A DNA stretch of 64,000 nucleotides from Pseudomonas sp. R5(2019) (GCF_009905435.1 NZ_JAAAMT010000002.1:211497-275496); one strand, 5' to 3'; shown: positions 45,572-55,163, counted from the first letter of the stretch. Made by a program: numbers and translations. The notes: a model not told the origin generated them from the sequence alone.

Positions 45572-45676
45572 CTCCCCACCCGCCTGCCGTGCGCTGCCCG
45601 GCTGCACGGCCGGAATCTCCTCGCCTGTCGACCGCTTATCGGCAGTATTCAACATTTATCTTGCGCACTAAATATT

Positions 45677-45698
45677 TGCGAACTACATTTTGTTCGCA
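45677..45698. promoter_or_regulatory. Inverted repeat upstream of ohr (putative OhrR operator)
   Basis: TGCGAAC-TACATTTT-GTTCGCA is a 7-bp-arm palindrome with an AT-rich centre, 60 bp before the ohr start. OhrR operators are AT-centred palindromes in this position. Binding is inferred. Confidence 0.55.
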
Positions 45699-45757
45699 CC
45701 CGATCAGCGCACACCGTTCCTGGCGCTATCACCCCTTCGACACTCAAGAGGCTCCTC

Positions 45758-46177
45758 ATGAAAACGCTCTATACCGCAGTCGTGACGTCAACCGGTGGCC
45801 GCGACGGTCGCGCCGTGTCCAGCGACAACATCCTCGACATCAAACTGGCTACACCTAAAGAGCTGGGCGGTGCCGGTGGCGCCGCGACCAATCCGGAACA
45901 ACTGTTTGCCGCCGGCTACTCGGCCTGCTTTATCGGTGCATTGAAATTCGTCGCCGGGCAAAAAAAGGTCACGCTGCCGGCTGATACCTCGATCACCGCT
46001 GAAGTCGGCATTGGCCAGATCGAAGGTGGCTTTGGCCTGGACATCGATCTGCGCATCAGCCTGCCGGGCCTGGAGCAGGCCGACGCCAAGGCGCTGGTTG
46101 ACGCCGCGCACCTGGTCTGCCCCTACTCCAACGCCACCCGTGGCAACGTCGATGTACGCCTGCACATCAGCGTCTGA
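45758..46177 (+). CDS. ohr: Organic hydroperoxide resistance protein Ohr
   Basis: A 139-residue thiol peroxidase. Catalytic Cys57 (AAGYSACFIGAL) and resolving Cys121 (HLVCPYSNATRGN) are at the family positions, with Glu47 (TNPEQLF) in the active site. It reduces organic hydroperoxides using lipoylated proteins as donors. It starts behind GAGGCTC, with the OhrR gene upstream. Confidence 0.95.
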   Translation: MKTLYTAVVTSTGGRDGRAVSSDNILDIKLATPKELGGAGGAATNPEQLFAAGYSACFIGALKFVAGQKKVTLPADTSITAEVGIGQIEGGFGLDIDLRISLPGLEQADAKALVDAAHLVCPYSNATRGNVDVRLHISV

Positions 46178-46282
46178 TCGCTTGCGGTGCGGATATGAAG
46201 ATCGGTCATCGTGGCATTTGTCAGCCGCCCTGGCTCGGCGTAGGCTCGCATGGGCTCGTCAGCCACAGCGCAAGGACACACG

Positions 46283-47050
46283 ATGACCTGGTCTGCACAA
46301 CAGTACTCGACGTTTGAAACGCAACGCACCCGCCCGGTCATGGACCTGGTTGCGGCCATCCCCACCCAGCGGGTGAACACCGCGGTTGACCTGGGGTGCG
46401 GCCCCGGCAATTCAACCGAAGTGCTGGCACGACGCTTTTCCGATGCCCAAGTGATCGGCATCGACGCCTCTGAAGACATGCTTGCCGCTGCGCGCAAGCG
46501 CTTGCCCGGACACCGCTTTGAACAGGCCGATATTGCCAGCTGGAATCCCGAGACGTCTTTCGATGTGATTCTGGCCAACGCCTCGCTGCAATGGGTGCCC
46601 GACCACGCCACGCTTTACCCGAGGCTTGCCTGCCAACTCAACGCCGGTGGCAGCCTGGCGGTGCAGACTCCCGACAACCTGGAAGAGCCTGCCCACCGAC
46701 TATTGCGCGACATAGCCGCCGATGGCCCCTGGGCCAGCAAGATCGGCCACATCCGCCACCCTGCCCGGCACAGCGCCGAGTTCTATTACCAGCTGTTGCA
46801 GCCGCATTGCCGCACGGTCGATGTTTGGCGCACTACCTATTTCCATGCGTTGGCCGGTGGCGCGCAAGCGGTGGTGGAGTGGTTCAAGGGCACGGCGGTG
46901 CTGCCGTATCTCGCGCCGCTGGACGCATCTGAAAAAGCCGAATTTCTTGAGCGCTACCTGGCCGCCATCGAGCTGGCCTACCCGGCCTTGCCCGACGGCA
47001 CGGTACTGCTGCCTTTCCCGAGGTTGTTCATCGTTGCCACTCGGGCGTAG
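46283..47050 (+). CDS. tam: Trans-aconitate 2-methyltransferase
   Basis: A 255-residue SAM methyltransferase from ATG 46283 (AAGGA ahead). It opens with WSAQQYSTFETQRTRPVMDL as in Tam, and has motif I VDLGCGPGNST, IGIDASEDML and VILANASLQWVPDH. It methylates trans-aconitate, an inhibitor of aconitase formed from cis-aconitate. Single gene. Confidence 0.9.
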   Translation: MTWSAQQYSTFETQRTRPVMDLVAAIPTQRVNTAVDLGCGPGNSTEVLARRFSDAQVIGIDASEDMLAAARKRLPGHRFEQADIASWNPETSFDVILANASLQWVPDHATLYPRLACQLNAGGSLAVQTPDNLEEPAHRLLRDIAADGPWASKIGHIRHPARHSAEFYYQLLQPHCRTVDVWRTTYFHALAGGAQAVVEWFKGTAVLPYLAPLDASEKAEFLERYLAAIELAYPALPDGTVLLPFPRLFIVATRA

Positions 47051-47114
47051 CAGAGCTTGCTCGCGAACCGCGGTGCATCTGGTAGACCGCGGTGACGCTA
47101 TCGCAGGCAAGCCT

Positions 47115-47268
47115 CAATGCCAGTCAGTTAAGGAATGGAGCGCCGAAAACCTGTGGGAGCGGATTTATCCGCGAATCCAGACACCGTGGTTTTTCTGGCA
47201 TTGCGCGGTGCCTTCATTCGCGGATAAATCCGCTCCCACATGGATCTCGCCTTAACTGACTGGCATTG
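47115..47268. repeat. Composite palindrome: outer inverted repeat around a REP pair
   Basis: Outer arms CAATGCCAGTCAGTTAAGG (47115-47133) and CCTTAACTGACTGGCATTG (47250-47268) are perfectly complementary. The inner REP pair is 47152-47240. Nearly the same element lies at 10872-11025. The rest of 47051-47446 holds REP-like fragments and the efp terminator, no gene. Confidence 0.87.
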
Positions 47269-47278
47269 GGGCTTGCCC

Positions 47279-47348
47279 GCGATGAACGATGACGCGCAAC
47301 CACTGGAAAACCACGGTGTCCTCATTCGCGGGCAAGCCCGGCTCCTAC
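47279..47348. repeat. REP-like block shared with 56204-56273
   Basis: The sequence from GCGATGAACGATGACGCGCA to GCAAGCCCGGCTCCTAC recurs near-identically downstream of the crotonase gene, including a CATTCGCGGGCAAGCCCGGC half. It is a second class of dispersed palindromic repeat in this genome. Confidence 0.7.
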
Positions 47349-47366
47349 GTTGCTGAAGCCAAAAAA

Positions 47367-47396
47367 AATCCGGAACACTTCGCAGTGTTCCGGATT
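47367..47396 (-). terminator. Rho-independent terminator of efp
   Basis: A 13-bp perfect stem, AATCCGGAACACT (47367-47379) and AGTGTTCCGGATT (47384-47396), with tetraloop TCGC. A-tract and T-tract follow on either side. It lies 50 bp past the efp stop on the minus strand. Confidence 0.92.
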
Positions 47397-47446
47397 TTTT
47401 TGACGCAAGGTGGAGCTTTTTCGCAAAAGCCCCAAGCCAATCGGGC

Positions 47447-48019
47447 TTAAACCTTGGCGCGGCCTTTGTAGGAGCCGCCTTCACGGGTGTCGATCTCGAT
47501 CCAGTCGCCGATTTCGATGAAGTCAGCAACGCTCAGCTCGGTGCCGTTTTTCAGCTTGGCAGGCTTCATGACCTTGCCCGAAGTGTCGCCGCGAGCGGAA
47601 CCTTCGGTGTAGTCAACCTGGCGAACGATGGTGGTCGGCAGTTCAACGGAAACCAGACGATCTTCGAAGAATACAGCTTCGCAGACGTCGGTCATGCCTT
47701 CTTCAACGAACGGCAGAACGGCTTCGATATCTTCAGCGTTCAGCTCGTACATGGTGTAGTCAGTGGTGTCCATGAACGTGTAGCTGTCGCCGCTGATGAA
47801 GGACAGAGTCGCTTCTTTGCGGTCCAGGATCACGTCGTCCAGCTTGTCATCGGCGCTGTAGACGATTTCAGTCTTGTAGCCGGTCAGCAGGTTTTTCAGC
47901 TTGGTCTTCATGATCGCGCTGTTACGGCCCGATTTGGTGAACTCAGCTTTCTGAACCAGCCATGGGTCGTTTTCCAGACGGATCACGGTACCGGGTTTCA
48001 GCTCTTTACCAGTTTTCAT
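47447..48019 (-). CDS. efp: Translation elongation factor P
   Basis: A 190-residue three-domain EF-P, which relieves ribosome stalling at polyproline stretches. The tip of domain I reads KSGRNSAIM with Arg32 at the modification site. This defines the arginine-rhamnosylated EF-P type rather than the lysylated type. The modifying enzyme gene earP lies just upstream on the same strand, 47 bp away. Confidence 0.96.
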   Translation of the reverse strand: MKTGKELKPGTVIRLENDPWLVQKAEFTKSGRNSAIMKTKLKNLLTGYKTEIVYSADDKLDDVILDRKEATLSFISGDSYTFMDTTDYTMYELNAEDIEAVLPFVEEGMTDVCEAVFFEDRLVSVELPTTIVRQVDYTEGSARGDTSGKVMKPAKLKNGTELSVADFIEIGDWIEIDTREGGSYKGRAKV

Positions 48020-48066
48020 TGCGAATATCCGAATTTGGATGGATTTACAAAAATCTAGGCCGCGTA

Positions 48067-49209
48067 TCATATCCAATTTCGGTAAAACTGTACCAGCGCC
48101 ATGGCGAGATCCGGCTGGGTGGCCTGTTGCCGGCACCAGCGTTGGGCATGCGCGGCCAGTTCCGGCCAGTGTTCCAGCATCTGGCGCCAGCTTGTCGCCA
48201 TGTCGCCATTCATGTTCCAGGCCCGCCACAACGCGGTCAGCGCCTGGGCCGCGGGCGCTGAAAGGCCTTGCACATAGAGCTCCAGAAAGGCTTCGAGCTT
48301 TTCCCAGTGGGCGTACTCTTCCTGGATATAGATGTGCCATAGCAGCGGCCGACCGGCCCACTGCGCCCGCACGAAGGAATCTTCCCCGCGCACCGCGTTG
48401 AAATCACAACACCACAGCAGGTGGTCATATTCCGGCTGGCTGACAAACGGCAGGATCTGCACTGTCAGGTTGCCACGAACCTTGACATCACCGGCCGCCA
48501 CGCGGTCAACCTCAAGCCACTTGCAAACATCGCCCAGCACCCGCCCTTCCGGCACCAGCACATGATTAGGGCGGGTGTCGTCAGCCAGGGCCTGGAGCCA
48601 ACCACCCAACGAGTGATTTTCATAGGCAAACAGGGAGATCAACCGGGCATCATCGGCGGGATAGACGCCAAGGCCTGCAAGAAATGCCTGTTGTGCCGAC
48701 TTGTCCTGCTGAAATTTCTCACGCTCCACCAAGAGCCCGGCTTCACGCAACAGCCCGCCAGTGCCGGCTTGAAAGCCTGGGAAGAAAAAGAATTTGCGCA
48801 AGCCGTTCGGCTGCGGCGAAGGCAAACCATGGCAGCCAGAGACCCAGTCTTCGGCGCTCAGGTAATCCAGGTTCAACCACAGCGACGGCTTGGCACGCTT
48901 GGCACGCTCGACCATGGCGTCGACATATGCCGCGGGCAGCTGACAGGCAAAGGCGCCGATCACCACGTCAGCGGGCTCGGCCGGGCGCCAATCCCTGGCC
49001 CACAGGCACACCTGTACGCCATGATGATGCTGTTCAACTGCCAGCGGGTCGGCCTGGGGGCAAAGGCGGACAAACGCGCCCAGGTCATCGACCCATAGCC
49101 GCACGGCAAACCCATGCTCGGCCACCAGTTGCCGTGCCAGCCGCCAGGTCACGCCGATATCGCCGTAGTTGTCGACGACGCTGCAGAAAATATCCCAGGA
49201 GGCTTTCAT
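48067..49209 (-). CDS. earP: EF-P arginine rhamnosyltransferase EarP
   Basis: A 380-residue DUF2331 protein from ATG 49209, beginning [20 protein letters not shown] with the catalytic Asp region of EarP ([18 protein letters not shown]). The C-terminal dTDP-rhamnose site includes [20 protein letters not shown] and [20 protein letters not shown]. It transfers rhamnose from dTDP-beta-L-rhamnose to Arg32 of EF-P, whose gene follows. Confidence 0.95.
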   Translation of the reverse strand: MKASWDIFCSVVDNYGDIGVTWRLARQLVAEHGFAVRLWVDDLGAFVRLCPQADPLAVEQHHHGVQVCLWARDWRPAEPADVVIGAFACQLPAAYVDAMVERAKRAKPSLWLNLDYLSAEDWVSGCHGLPSPQPNGLRKFFFFPGFQAGTGGLLREAGLLVEREKFQQDKSAQQAFLAGLGVYPADDARLISLFAYENHSLGGWLQALADDTRPNHVLVPEGRVLGDVCKWLEVDRVAAGDVKVRGNLTVQILPFVSQPEYDHLLWCCDFNAVRGEDSFVRAQWAGRPLLWHIYIQEEYAHWEKLEAFLELYVQGLSAPAAQALTALWRAWNMNGDMATSWRQMLEHWPELAAHAQRWCRQQATQPDLAMALVQFYRNWI

Positions 49210-49349
49210 TGGGGGCACCACCGACTGCGAAAAAGCGCCAATTGTCCGGTTAATTGAACCGCGACAAAAGCCCTGGCGCCGATAAAAAACGGTGCGCATC
49301 GTGCGACAATCACCCCCCTTCCGATTGATCGCGCAGCCAGGAGGCGGCC

Positions 49350-49742
49350 ATGCCTTATCGTCCACGTCGTCGTGTGATGTACATCACCCTTAATCCATTG
49401 CACCTGACCGGCTCCATTGCGCTGGGAATCTGGCTGGGTTTCGTCGCCATCGTGGCCACCGCCTGGCTGGCCTACAAACTGCTGTTCAATGCCGCGCCCT
49501 TGCCCATAGGCCAAGCCAGTGCGCCGCAGGAGCCTCCTGCAATCGCCCAGCCGGCACCGCCAAGCCCGATGTTCGAGCAGTATCAGCAAAACCTGAACAA
49601 GCAGGCGCAGCAGCAAGCCAATCAACAGGCGCTCTCCAACGAGCGTAACCTTTCCAACCCCAAGTGCCAGTTCTGGCTTCAGCAGAATCGCACCGCACCG
49701 ACCGAAAAGAGCCAAGCGAATGTCAGTAAATTCTGTGAGTGA
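49350..49742 (+). CDS. Single-pass membrane protein, function unknown
   Basis: A 130-residue protein behind a strong AGGAGG site. Basic N-terminus (YRPRRRVMYI), one membrane helix at about 21-46 (SIALGIWLGFVAIVATAWLA), then a Pro/Gln-rich tail (QYQQNLNKQAQQQANQQALS) with two Cys near the end. The tail is predicted periplasmic and coiled. It overlaps the next gene by 23 bp. Confidence 0.75.
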   Translation: MPYRPRRRVMYITLNPLHLTGSIALGIWLGFVAIVATAWLAYKLLFNAAPLPIGQASAPQEPPAIAQPAPPSPMFEQYQQNLNKQAQQQANQQALSNERNLSNPKCQFWLQQNRTAPTEKSQANVSKFCE

Positions 49743-50226
49743 GCGGGATAAACCACAGCTGCTGCAGTTGATCATCGACAAGCTGGTGATTGATCTGGAC
49801 ATTGCCCAGCGCGCGGCTCAAACCGCCTATGAAGCCGCCACCGCCGAAGAGAACATCGCCGAGAACAAATACGACACTCTCGGCCTGGAAGCTTCCTACC
49901 TGGCCACCGGCCAGGCCCGACGCATGGAAGAGATCCGTCAGTCGCTGGTTCACTACCAGAACCTGATCCTGCGCGATTATGACGAGACACAGGGCATCGA
50001 AGTCAGCGCCCTGGTGACCTTGCTGGCCGAGAACGGCCAGCACCAGTACCTGTTCCTGGGCCCGGATGCGGCAGGGTTGAAGATTCAGCTGGGCTCGGAT
50101 TTGATCACCGTCATCACCTCGCGCTCACCCCTGGGCCAGGGCCTGCTGGGTAAATTCGAAGGGGATGAGGTGCAGATCACGGTGGCTGGCGTGGTGCAGC
50201 ACCATGAGATTGTCGAGGTTCTATAA
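49720..50226 (+). CDS. GreA/GreB C-terminal-domain-like protein
   Basis: A 168-residue protein. The N-terminal half is helical (QLLQLIIDKLVIDLDIAQRA, then ENIAENKYDTLGLEASYLAT), recalling the Gre coiled coil. The C-terminal half (LFLGPDAAGLKIQL, then ITSRSPLGQGLLGKFEGDEV) matches the FKBP-like domain of GreA/GreB. It may bind the RNA polymerase secondary channel. The acidic tip residues of true Gre factors are not clear, so cleavage activity is uncertain. It overlaps the upstream membrane protein gene. Confidence 0.72.
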   Translation: MSVNSVSERDKPQLLQLIIDKLVIDLDIAQRAAQTAYEAATAEENIAENKYDTLGLEASYLATGQARRMEEIRQSLVHYQNLILRDYDETQGIEVSALVTLLAENGQHQYLFLGPDAAGLKIQLGSDLITVITSRSPLGQGLLGKFEGDEVQITVAGVVQHHEIVEVL

Positions 50227-50399
50227 CGGCTTCCCGGCTTGATCGAGGTTTTGTCCAGATGGCGTGCTGCACTCGTAGGTTCAGCCCCTGCATCTCGTAG
50301 GAAATGACCTACTCTTACATCCCGTCGCCTATACGTTGACGTCCAGCGATAACAGGATCATCAGTAAGAGTCATTTCTCCAACTCATTCAGGGAATCCC

Positions 50400-50780
50400 A
50401 TGACAAGGCTCTCCGTTCAGTCGGGTGACTTCTTGCAAGGTGAAGGCGAATACTGCAATGGTTCGCTCACACTCAAGACCGCCCGCAGCCCTTACCCCGG
50501 GGAAACCATTTCGCTGACACGCATCAAAGACATCAAGATCGCCAACCAGGAAATCAATAAAAGCCTGCGCGGCGCCATTGGCTGGGGCATGGCCGGCGCA
50601 CTGGTGGCAGGGCCGATTGGTTTGCTCGCCGGTTTGTGGCTGGGCGGCAAGGAGGAAGAAGTGACCTTTGTCGCCACCTTCAAGGATGGCCGCAAGCTGA
50701 TGGCGATTACCGACAGCAAGACCTACTCGAAAATGGCCAACAACTGGAAACGCCATGGCGTGAAAATACAAAACCCCTGA
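50400..50780 (+). CDS. Small glycine-zipper protein, function unknown
   Basis: A 126-residue protein. The N-terminal beta-rich part (EGEYCNGSLTLKTARSPYPG) precedes a glycine-rich hydrophobic segment at about 55-80 (GAIGWGMAGALVAGPIGLLA) and a basic tail. The Gly-rich helix could insert in a membrane. No family recognised with confidence. The TCAGGGAATCCC leader gives a modest ribosome site. Confidence 0.65.
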   Translation: MTRLSVQSGDFLQGEGEYCNGSLTLKTARSPYPGETISLTRIKDIKIANQEINKSLRGAIGWGMAGALVAGPIGLLAGLWLGGKEEEVTFVATFKDGRKLMAITDSKTYSKMANNWKRHGVKIQNP

Positions 50781-50825
50781 TTTGCGAGGCGCTATCGGCA
50801 TCGCTACCGCGTAAAACCGGTTAAG

Positions 50826-50859
50826 CATTAAGCCCATCGTTTGGCAGGTGGGCTTAATG
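50826..50859. repeat. 11-bp inverted repeat after the glycine-zipper gene
   Basis: CATTAAGCCCA (50826-50836) and TGGGCTTAATG (50849-50859), perfectly complementary, 12-nt loop, no T-tract. Possible terminator or processing hairpin. An open frame of about 50 codons follows (LTEVLQYPTAIEQIDHQRTT) without a start codon, probably a remnant. Nothing else is seen in 50860-51066. Confidence 0.5.
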
Positions 50860-51066
50860 AGGCGCTTACAGAGGTTTTGCAGTATCCAACTGCGATTGAG
50901 CAGATCGACCATCAACGAACAACCTTGCGCATCGACGTGGTAACGAATGACGTTGCCGAGCAATTGATGGTTTTAAGCGGATGCAATTTCCCTTAACGCA
51001 TAGTTCTTTTCATCAAAACCTTGTTTTAAAAACTTGTTATAGCTCAGCTACCCTTCAGCCTTTTCT

Positions 51067-51101
51067 CACATCATGGATGACCTGTATTCATCCATGATGT
51101 G
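51067..51101. promoter_or_regulatory. Perfect 14-bp inverted repeat upstream of the D-serine genes
   Basis: CACATCATGGATGA (51067-51080), spacer CCTGTAT, TCATCCATGATGTG (51088-51101), 102 bp before the permease start. Position suits an operator for the LysR regulator at the end of the cluster. It could also be a hairpin ending upstream transcription, but no T-tract follows. Confidence 0.55.
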
Positions 51102-51202
51102 AAGAGCAATCATTTGTGAATTTCACGAAGCTGAAATCTAATCGGAGGAAGCAACCAACAAAAACTCGCACGGAAGCGATTAGCGATAGAGAAACTAACA
51201 AG

Positions 51203-52546
51203 ATGACACCAACATTCTCATTAATCGTACTGGGCGCTGCGATACTCATCATCGTCGTAATGATCAGTAAGCTCCGCGTTCACCCCTTTTTGGCCCTGAT
51301 GGCAGCAAGCCTCGTAGTAGGTATAGGTACTGGCATGGCTCCCACCGCAATGGTGGCCGCCTTCGAAAAGGGCATGGGTAGCACTCTGGGCTTCCTGGCC
51401 GGAATCATTGGCCTGGGCAGCATCCTGGGCAAGCTGCTGGAGGAGTCCGGCGGGGCCAGGCGCATCGCAACCACATTGCTGAATCGCCTGGGTGAGCGAA
51501 ACGCTTCGTGGGCGATGATGCTCGTGGGTTTCATCGCAGGTATCCCGGTGTTCTTCGAGGTGGGCTTTGTCCTTCTTATCCCACTCATCTATGTGGTAGC
51601 ACGCCAAACCAAGATCAGCATGCTGTACCTGGGCGTGCCTCTGGCCACATCGCTGATGGTGGTTCACTGCATCCTTCCACCTCATCCGGCCGCTACGGCG
51701 ATCACCGGTATGCTCAATGCGGATATCGGAACCGTCATCATGTACGGCCTCATTGTTGGTCTGCCTACCGCGATCATCGCAGGCCCGATCTGGGTTCGTT
51801 TCGCTTGCAAGCGCGAGGCATCGGAGTCTCAAGAGACGTTCCTGGCCGCTCGCGCTCCCGCCAATGCAGATGATCGAGAGATTCCGGGGTTTGCGATCAC
51901 CCTAACGACCGTACTGCTGCCCCTGGTGTTGATGGTCGGGAAAACGCTGACCGTGACCGTGCTCGAGAAAGGCTCGGCGCTCTACGAGTGGGTATCCTTC
52001 TTCGGCAATCCGCTGATCGCACTGGCTCTGTCGGTGTGCTTCGCCTACTGGGCGCTGGGGCTTCGCCGGGGCCTGAATATGGCGGCACTGCTAAATCTCA
52101 CCAACCGTTGCTTCCCTCCCCTGGCCGGTATCCTTCTGATCATTGGCGCGGGTGGTGCTTTCAACGACATGCTTGTGGGCAGCGGCATTGGCAAGACACT
52201 CGCCGACGTTCTCAACCAAACGCAGCTCAACCCGATCATCCTTGCTTGGCTGATCGCCGGCATCATGCACTTTGCTGTTGGATCCGCGACCGTAGCAATG
52301 ATCAGTGCTGCCGGCATGGTGCTGCCTATCCTCGGACAGCATCCAGAATACAACCGTGAGATCCTCGTGGTTGCTATTGGAGCCGGGGCTATCGGATGGA
52401 CGCACATCACGGACTCCGCCTTCTGGGTGGTAAAAGAGTATTTGGGCCTCTCCCTCTCAGACGCTTTGAAGAAGTTTACTGCCGCCACGGTTTTGGCCTC
52501 GGTTGTAGCCTTGTGCCTCACCCTCCTACTTTCGAAAATCGTTTGA
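51203..52546 (+). CDS. dsdX: GntP-family permease, probable D-serine transporter (DsdX-like)
   Basis: A 447-residue, 12-to-14-helix inner-membrane transporter from ATG 51203; the ribosome site is weak. Gluconate-symporter family blocks are clear: HPFLALMAASLVVGIGTGM, GFIAGIPVFFEVGFVLLIPL, HCILPPHPAATAITGMLNAD and GWTHITDSAFWVVKEYLGLS. The D-serine ammonia-lyase gene follows after 34 bp, so D-serine is the probable substrate, although the family also carries gluconate and other acids. Codon use is less GC-rich than in flanking genes. Confidence 0.85.
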   Translation: MTPTFSLIVLGAAILIIVVMISKLRVHPFLALMAASLVVGIGTGMAPTAMVAAFEKGMGSTLGFLAGIIGLGSILGKLLEESGGARRIATTLLNRLGERNASWAMMLVGFIAGIPVFFEVGFVLLIPLIYVVARQTKISMLYLGVPLATSLMVVHCILPPHPAATAITGMLNADIGTVIMYGLIVGLPTAIIAGPIWVRFACKREASESQETFLAARAPANADDREIPGFAITLTTVLLPLVLMVGKTLTVTVLEKGSALYEWVSFFGNPLIALALSVCFAYWALGLRRGLNMAALLNLTNRCFPPLAGILLIIGAGGAFNDMLVGSGIGKTLADVLNQTQLNPIILAWLIAGIMHFAVGSATVAMISAAGMVLPILGQHPEYNREILVVAIGAGAIGWTHITDSAFWVVKEYLGLSLSDALKKFTAATVLASVVALCLTLLLSKIV

Positions 52547-52580
52547 TTAAATCTTCGAATACCGCTTTACAGGTGAAATT

Positions 52581-53930
52581 ATGATTCACGGAAAAACTAT
52601 CGAAGCTTGGAAACAAAGCCATCCGCTCATTGCCGACCTTGTCTCCTTGAAAGAAACCAGCTGGTTCAACCCAGGTATCGCCAAGACTTCAGAAGCTCTG
52701 GCTGATGTAGGGCTGACTGCTGAGGACGTGAGTGCTGCGAGTGCCCGGCTTGCGCGATTTGCTCCGTACCTCGCCACGGTATTTCCTGACACGGCTGTAA
52801 CCGGTGGAATTATCGAATCGCACATCGCCCCGCTGGAAAAGATCCGGCAGCTACTCATCGACGAAGCCTCACTCACAAATGTGGGGGCCATGTGGCTGAA
52901 AGCGGATAACGATCTGCCCATTTCCGGATCCATCAAGGCAAGAGGTGGCATTCACGAAGTGTTGAAGCGTGCCGAAGACCTGGCCCTGGAGGCAGGGTTG
53001 ATCACGCTTACAGACGACTACGCTAAGCTCGCTAGCGACGAAGCTCGGGCTTTCTTCAGCCAATACAAGATCGCAGTGGGCTCCACCGGGAACCTCGGTT
53101 TGTCGATTGGTATTATGAGCGCCAAGCTGGGCTTCCAGGTGAGCGTCCATATGTCATCGGACGCCAGGCAGTGGAAGAAGGACAAGCTTCGAGCCAACGG
53201 CGTGACCGTCGTTGAGCACAAGTCGGATTACAGCGTTGCCGTTGAGCAAGGCCGCCTGCAAGCAGCCTCCGATCCAACCTGCTACTTCGTTGACGATGAA
53301 AACTCTCCTCACCTGTTCCTGGGATACGCCGTAGCTGCCGAGCGTTTGGCTCGTCAGTTCGATAAAGCCGGCATTCAGGTCAGTGCGGACAATCCCTTGT
53401 TCGTCTACCTTCCGTGCGGAGTTGGAGGTGGCCCAGGTGGTGTAGCGTTTGGCCTGAAGCTGGTATTCGGTGATGCTGTTCACTGCATTTTCGCGGAGCC
53501 CACTCATTCTCCGTGCATGTTGCTGGGCGTGTACACCGGCCTGCACGATGAAACTAGCGTGCAAGACTTCGGCATTGATAATGTGACCGCAGCTGACGGC
53601 CTGGCTGTCGGACGGCCATCCGGTTTTGTTGGCAAAGCAATGCAGAGGCTAATTGACGGCTATTACACAGTCACTGACGAAGAGCTCTACCGTCTCATGG
53701 TGGTGGCCTACGAACAGGACAAGGTGAAACTCGAGCCCTCAGCGCTTGCAGGGGTTTCTGGCATGGTGCGGGTGTTACAGTCGCCCGAGTACCTGGAGCG
53801 TATGGGCTTCACGCCAGAACAGCTCCAGAATGCAACCCACCTCGTGTGGGGAACCGGCGGCAGTATGGTTCCAGCCGATGAGTTCAACGCCTACCTCGCC
53901 AAAGGACGCAGCCTGCAAGCTCGCTCGTAA
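52581..53930 (+). CDS. dsdA: D-serine ammonia-lyase (dehydratase)
   Basis: A 449-residue PLP enzyme converting D-serine to pyruvate and ammonia. Length and blocks match Dsd[21 protein letters not shown] with Schiff-base Lys119, [40 protein letters not shown] for phosphate binding, and [20 protein letters not shown]. It lies in an operon with the permease and is followed 41 bp later by the regulator. Confidence 0.94.
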   Translation: MIHGKTIEAWKQSHPLIADLVSLKETSWFNPGIAKTSEALADVGLTAEDVSAASARLARFAPYLATVFPDTAVTGGIIESHIAPLEKIRQLLIDEASLTNVGAMWLKADNDLPISGSIKARGGIHEVLKRAEDLALEAGLITLTDDYAKLASDEARAFFSQYKIAVGSTGNLGLSIGIMSAKLGFQVSVHMSSDARQWKKDKLRANGVTVVEHKSDYSVAVEQGRLQAASDPTCYFVDDENSPHLFLGYAVAAERLARQFDKAGIQVSADNPLFVYLPCGVGGGPGGVAFGLKLVFGDAVHCIFAEPTHSPCMLLGVYTGLHDETSVQDFGIDNVTAADGLAVGRPSGFVGKAMQRLIDGYYTVTDEELYRLMVVAYEQDKVKLEPSALAGVSGMVRVLQSPEYLERMGFTPEQLQNATHLVWGTGGSMVPADEFNAYLAKGRSLQARS

Positions 53931-53971
53931 CTTCGGCTCCTGAGCGCAAATTGCCCAGAAGGATTGTATTG

Positions 53972-54922
53972 ATGAACAAGCTAAGCGGCGTCGCCGCCCT
54001 GAAGCTCAATGGCTCTCATCTGGGCAGTTTACATGTCTTTTTGGTCGCAGCACGCCACATGAGCTTCAGTCGCGCGGCAGATGAGCTGTGTCTTACGGCA
54101 AGCGCGGTGAGCCACCGGATCAACCGCCTCGAGGAAGATCTGTCCCTCAAGCTGTTTCACCGCATGCCTCGAAAAGTTAGCCTCACGGAAGACGGTGAAC
54201 GCCTCTTCTCGATAATGCAGCGAACGATGGACGAACTATCGGAAGCAGTTCAGGAACGATCCCATGCTGAAATTGCTGGTCAACTGACGTTCTACGTTCG
54301 ACCTTCTGTTGCTCAATGCTGGGTGATACCACGACTCGCAAAGTTCACCTCTCGGTATCCGGATATCCAATTAGACATCCGGGTCGGGAATGAGAGCATC
54401 GACTATCGGACACGCAAAATTGATCTCGTCCTGTGTTACTCGGACGGCAACCATCCAGGCCTGGCCAGCATCCATCTGATGAGTGAACGGATAGCCCCTG
54501 TCTGCTCTCCTCTGTACGCCGAGACAAACAAGCTCACTGGCGACACAAGCCAGTTGAGCAGGTGCACTGCGTTACATGATATCGCCGCCTGGGATAACGC
54601 TGCGTTTGATGCTGAGTGGCAGCTATGGGCCGACTCCGCTGGATCTGGCATCAATCTTCCGAGGCGCTTCCTGACATTCGACCGTTCAGACTTGTGCACC
54701 ATAGCGTCTTTGAACCACGCCGGCCTTGCCATGGGTCGCGAGCAGTTAGTCCGCGAGCGCATTACGCGTGGAGAATTAGTCCTACCATTCGGGGACTTTG
54801 TCGACACGCCAAACTATGGCTACTACTTGGTACACCCGCACCATGATCCGATGCCAAAGCGGCTGCAGGTTTTGATTGATTGGCTGGTTGAGAGCGCTTC
54901 TGAATCCAGTCGATCTCTGTAA
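53972..54922 (+). CDS. LysR-family regulator, DsdC-like
   Basis: A 316-residue regulator from ATG 53972 with AGAAGGA eight bases ahead. The helix-turn-helix covers about 28-72 (ARHMSFSRAADELCLTASAV, then INRLEEDLSLKLFHRMPRKV). It resembles the D-serine activator DsdC, but here it is downstream and co-directional rather than divergent as in E. coli. It probably activates the permease-lyase genes in response to D-serine. Confidence 0.82.
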   Translation: MNKLSGVAALKLNGSHLGSLHVFLVAARHMSFSRAADELCLTASAVSHRINRLEEDLSLKLFHRMPRKVSLTEDGERLFSIMQRTMDELSEAVQERSHAEIAGQLTFYVRPSVAQCWVIPRLAKFTSRYPDIQLDIRVGNESIDYRTRKIDLVLCYSDGNHPGLASIHLMSERIAPVCSPLYAETNKLTGDTSQLSRCTALHDIAAWDNAAFDAEWQLWADSAGSGINLPRRFLTFDRSDLCTIASLNHAGLAMGREQLVRERITRGELVLPFGDFVDTPNYGYYLVHPHHDPMPKRLQVLIDWLVESASESSRSL

Positions 54923-55030
54923 CCAGCCACTGCTGGACTAGACCGCTTAGAAACGGTCGGAAAAATTAGCCTTTGGTCGCAAACACCGAGCCATCCGGGG
55001 TATGGGCTGGGATTTTTTTAAGAAACGCAG

Positions 55031-55068
55031 AAACGAAAAAGCCCTGAATAATCAGGGCTTTTTCGTTT
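55031..55068. terminator. Rho-independent terminator after tRNA-Ser
   Basis: A perfect 17-bp stem, AAACGAAAAAGCCCTGA (31-47 of this block's line) and its complement, with loop AATA. T-runs on the minus strand fit termination of the tRNA transcript. Confidence 0.88.
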
Positions 55069-55073
55069 AAATG

Positions 55074-55163
55074 TGGCGGTGAAGAAGGGATTCGAACCCT
55101 TGATACAGTTTCCTGTATACACACTTTCCAGGCGTGCTCCTTCAGCCACTCGGACACTTCACC
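55074..55163 (-). tRNA. tRNA-Ser (anticodon GGA)
   Basis: Read on the minus strand it starts GGTGAAGTGTCCGAGTGGCT and ends CTTCACC followed by encoded GCCA. The anticodon loop CTGGAAA gives anticodon GGA for UCC/UCU. A long variable arm (GTATACAGGAAACTGTAT) and T-loop GGTTCGAATCCC are typical of class II serine tRNAs. Its 3' end faces the D-serine cluster. Confidence 0.96.

Noticed and set aside
47447..49209. EF-P/EarP pair as an undescribed modification system
   Set aside because: Arg32 and a DUF2331 neighbour are the established rhamnosylation system of Pseudomonas.
50388..50963. Minus-strand frame covering the glycine-zipper gene
   Set aside because: It has no family-like content, and the plus-strand gene has a start and a plausible ribosome site with a coherent hydrophobic segment.
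55074..55163. tRNA-Ser as the attachment site of an integrated island holding the D-serine genes
   Set aside because: No integrase is present and no copy of the tRNA 3' end was found at the far side of the cluster near 50.8-51.2 kb.
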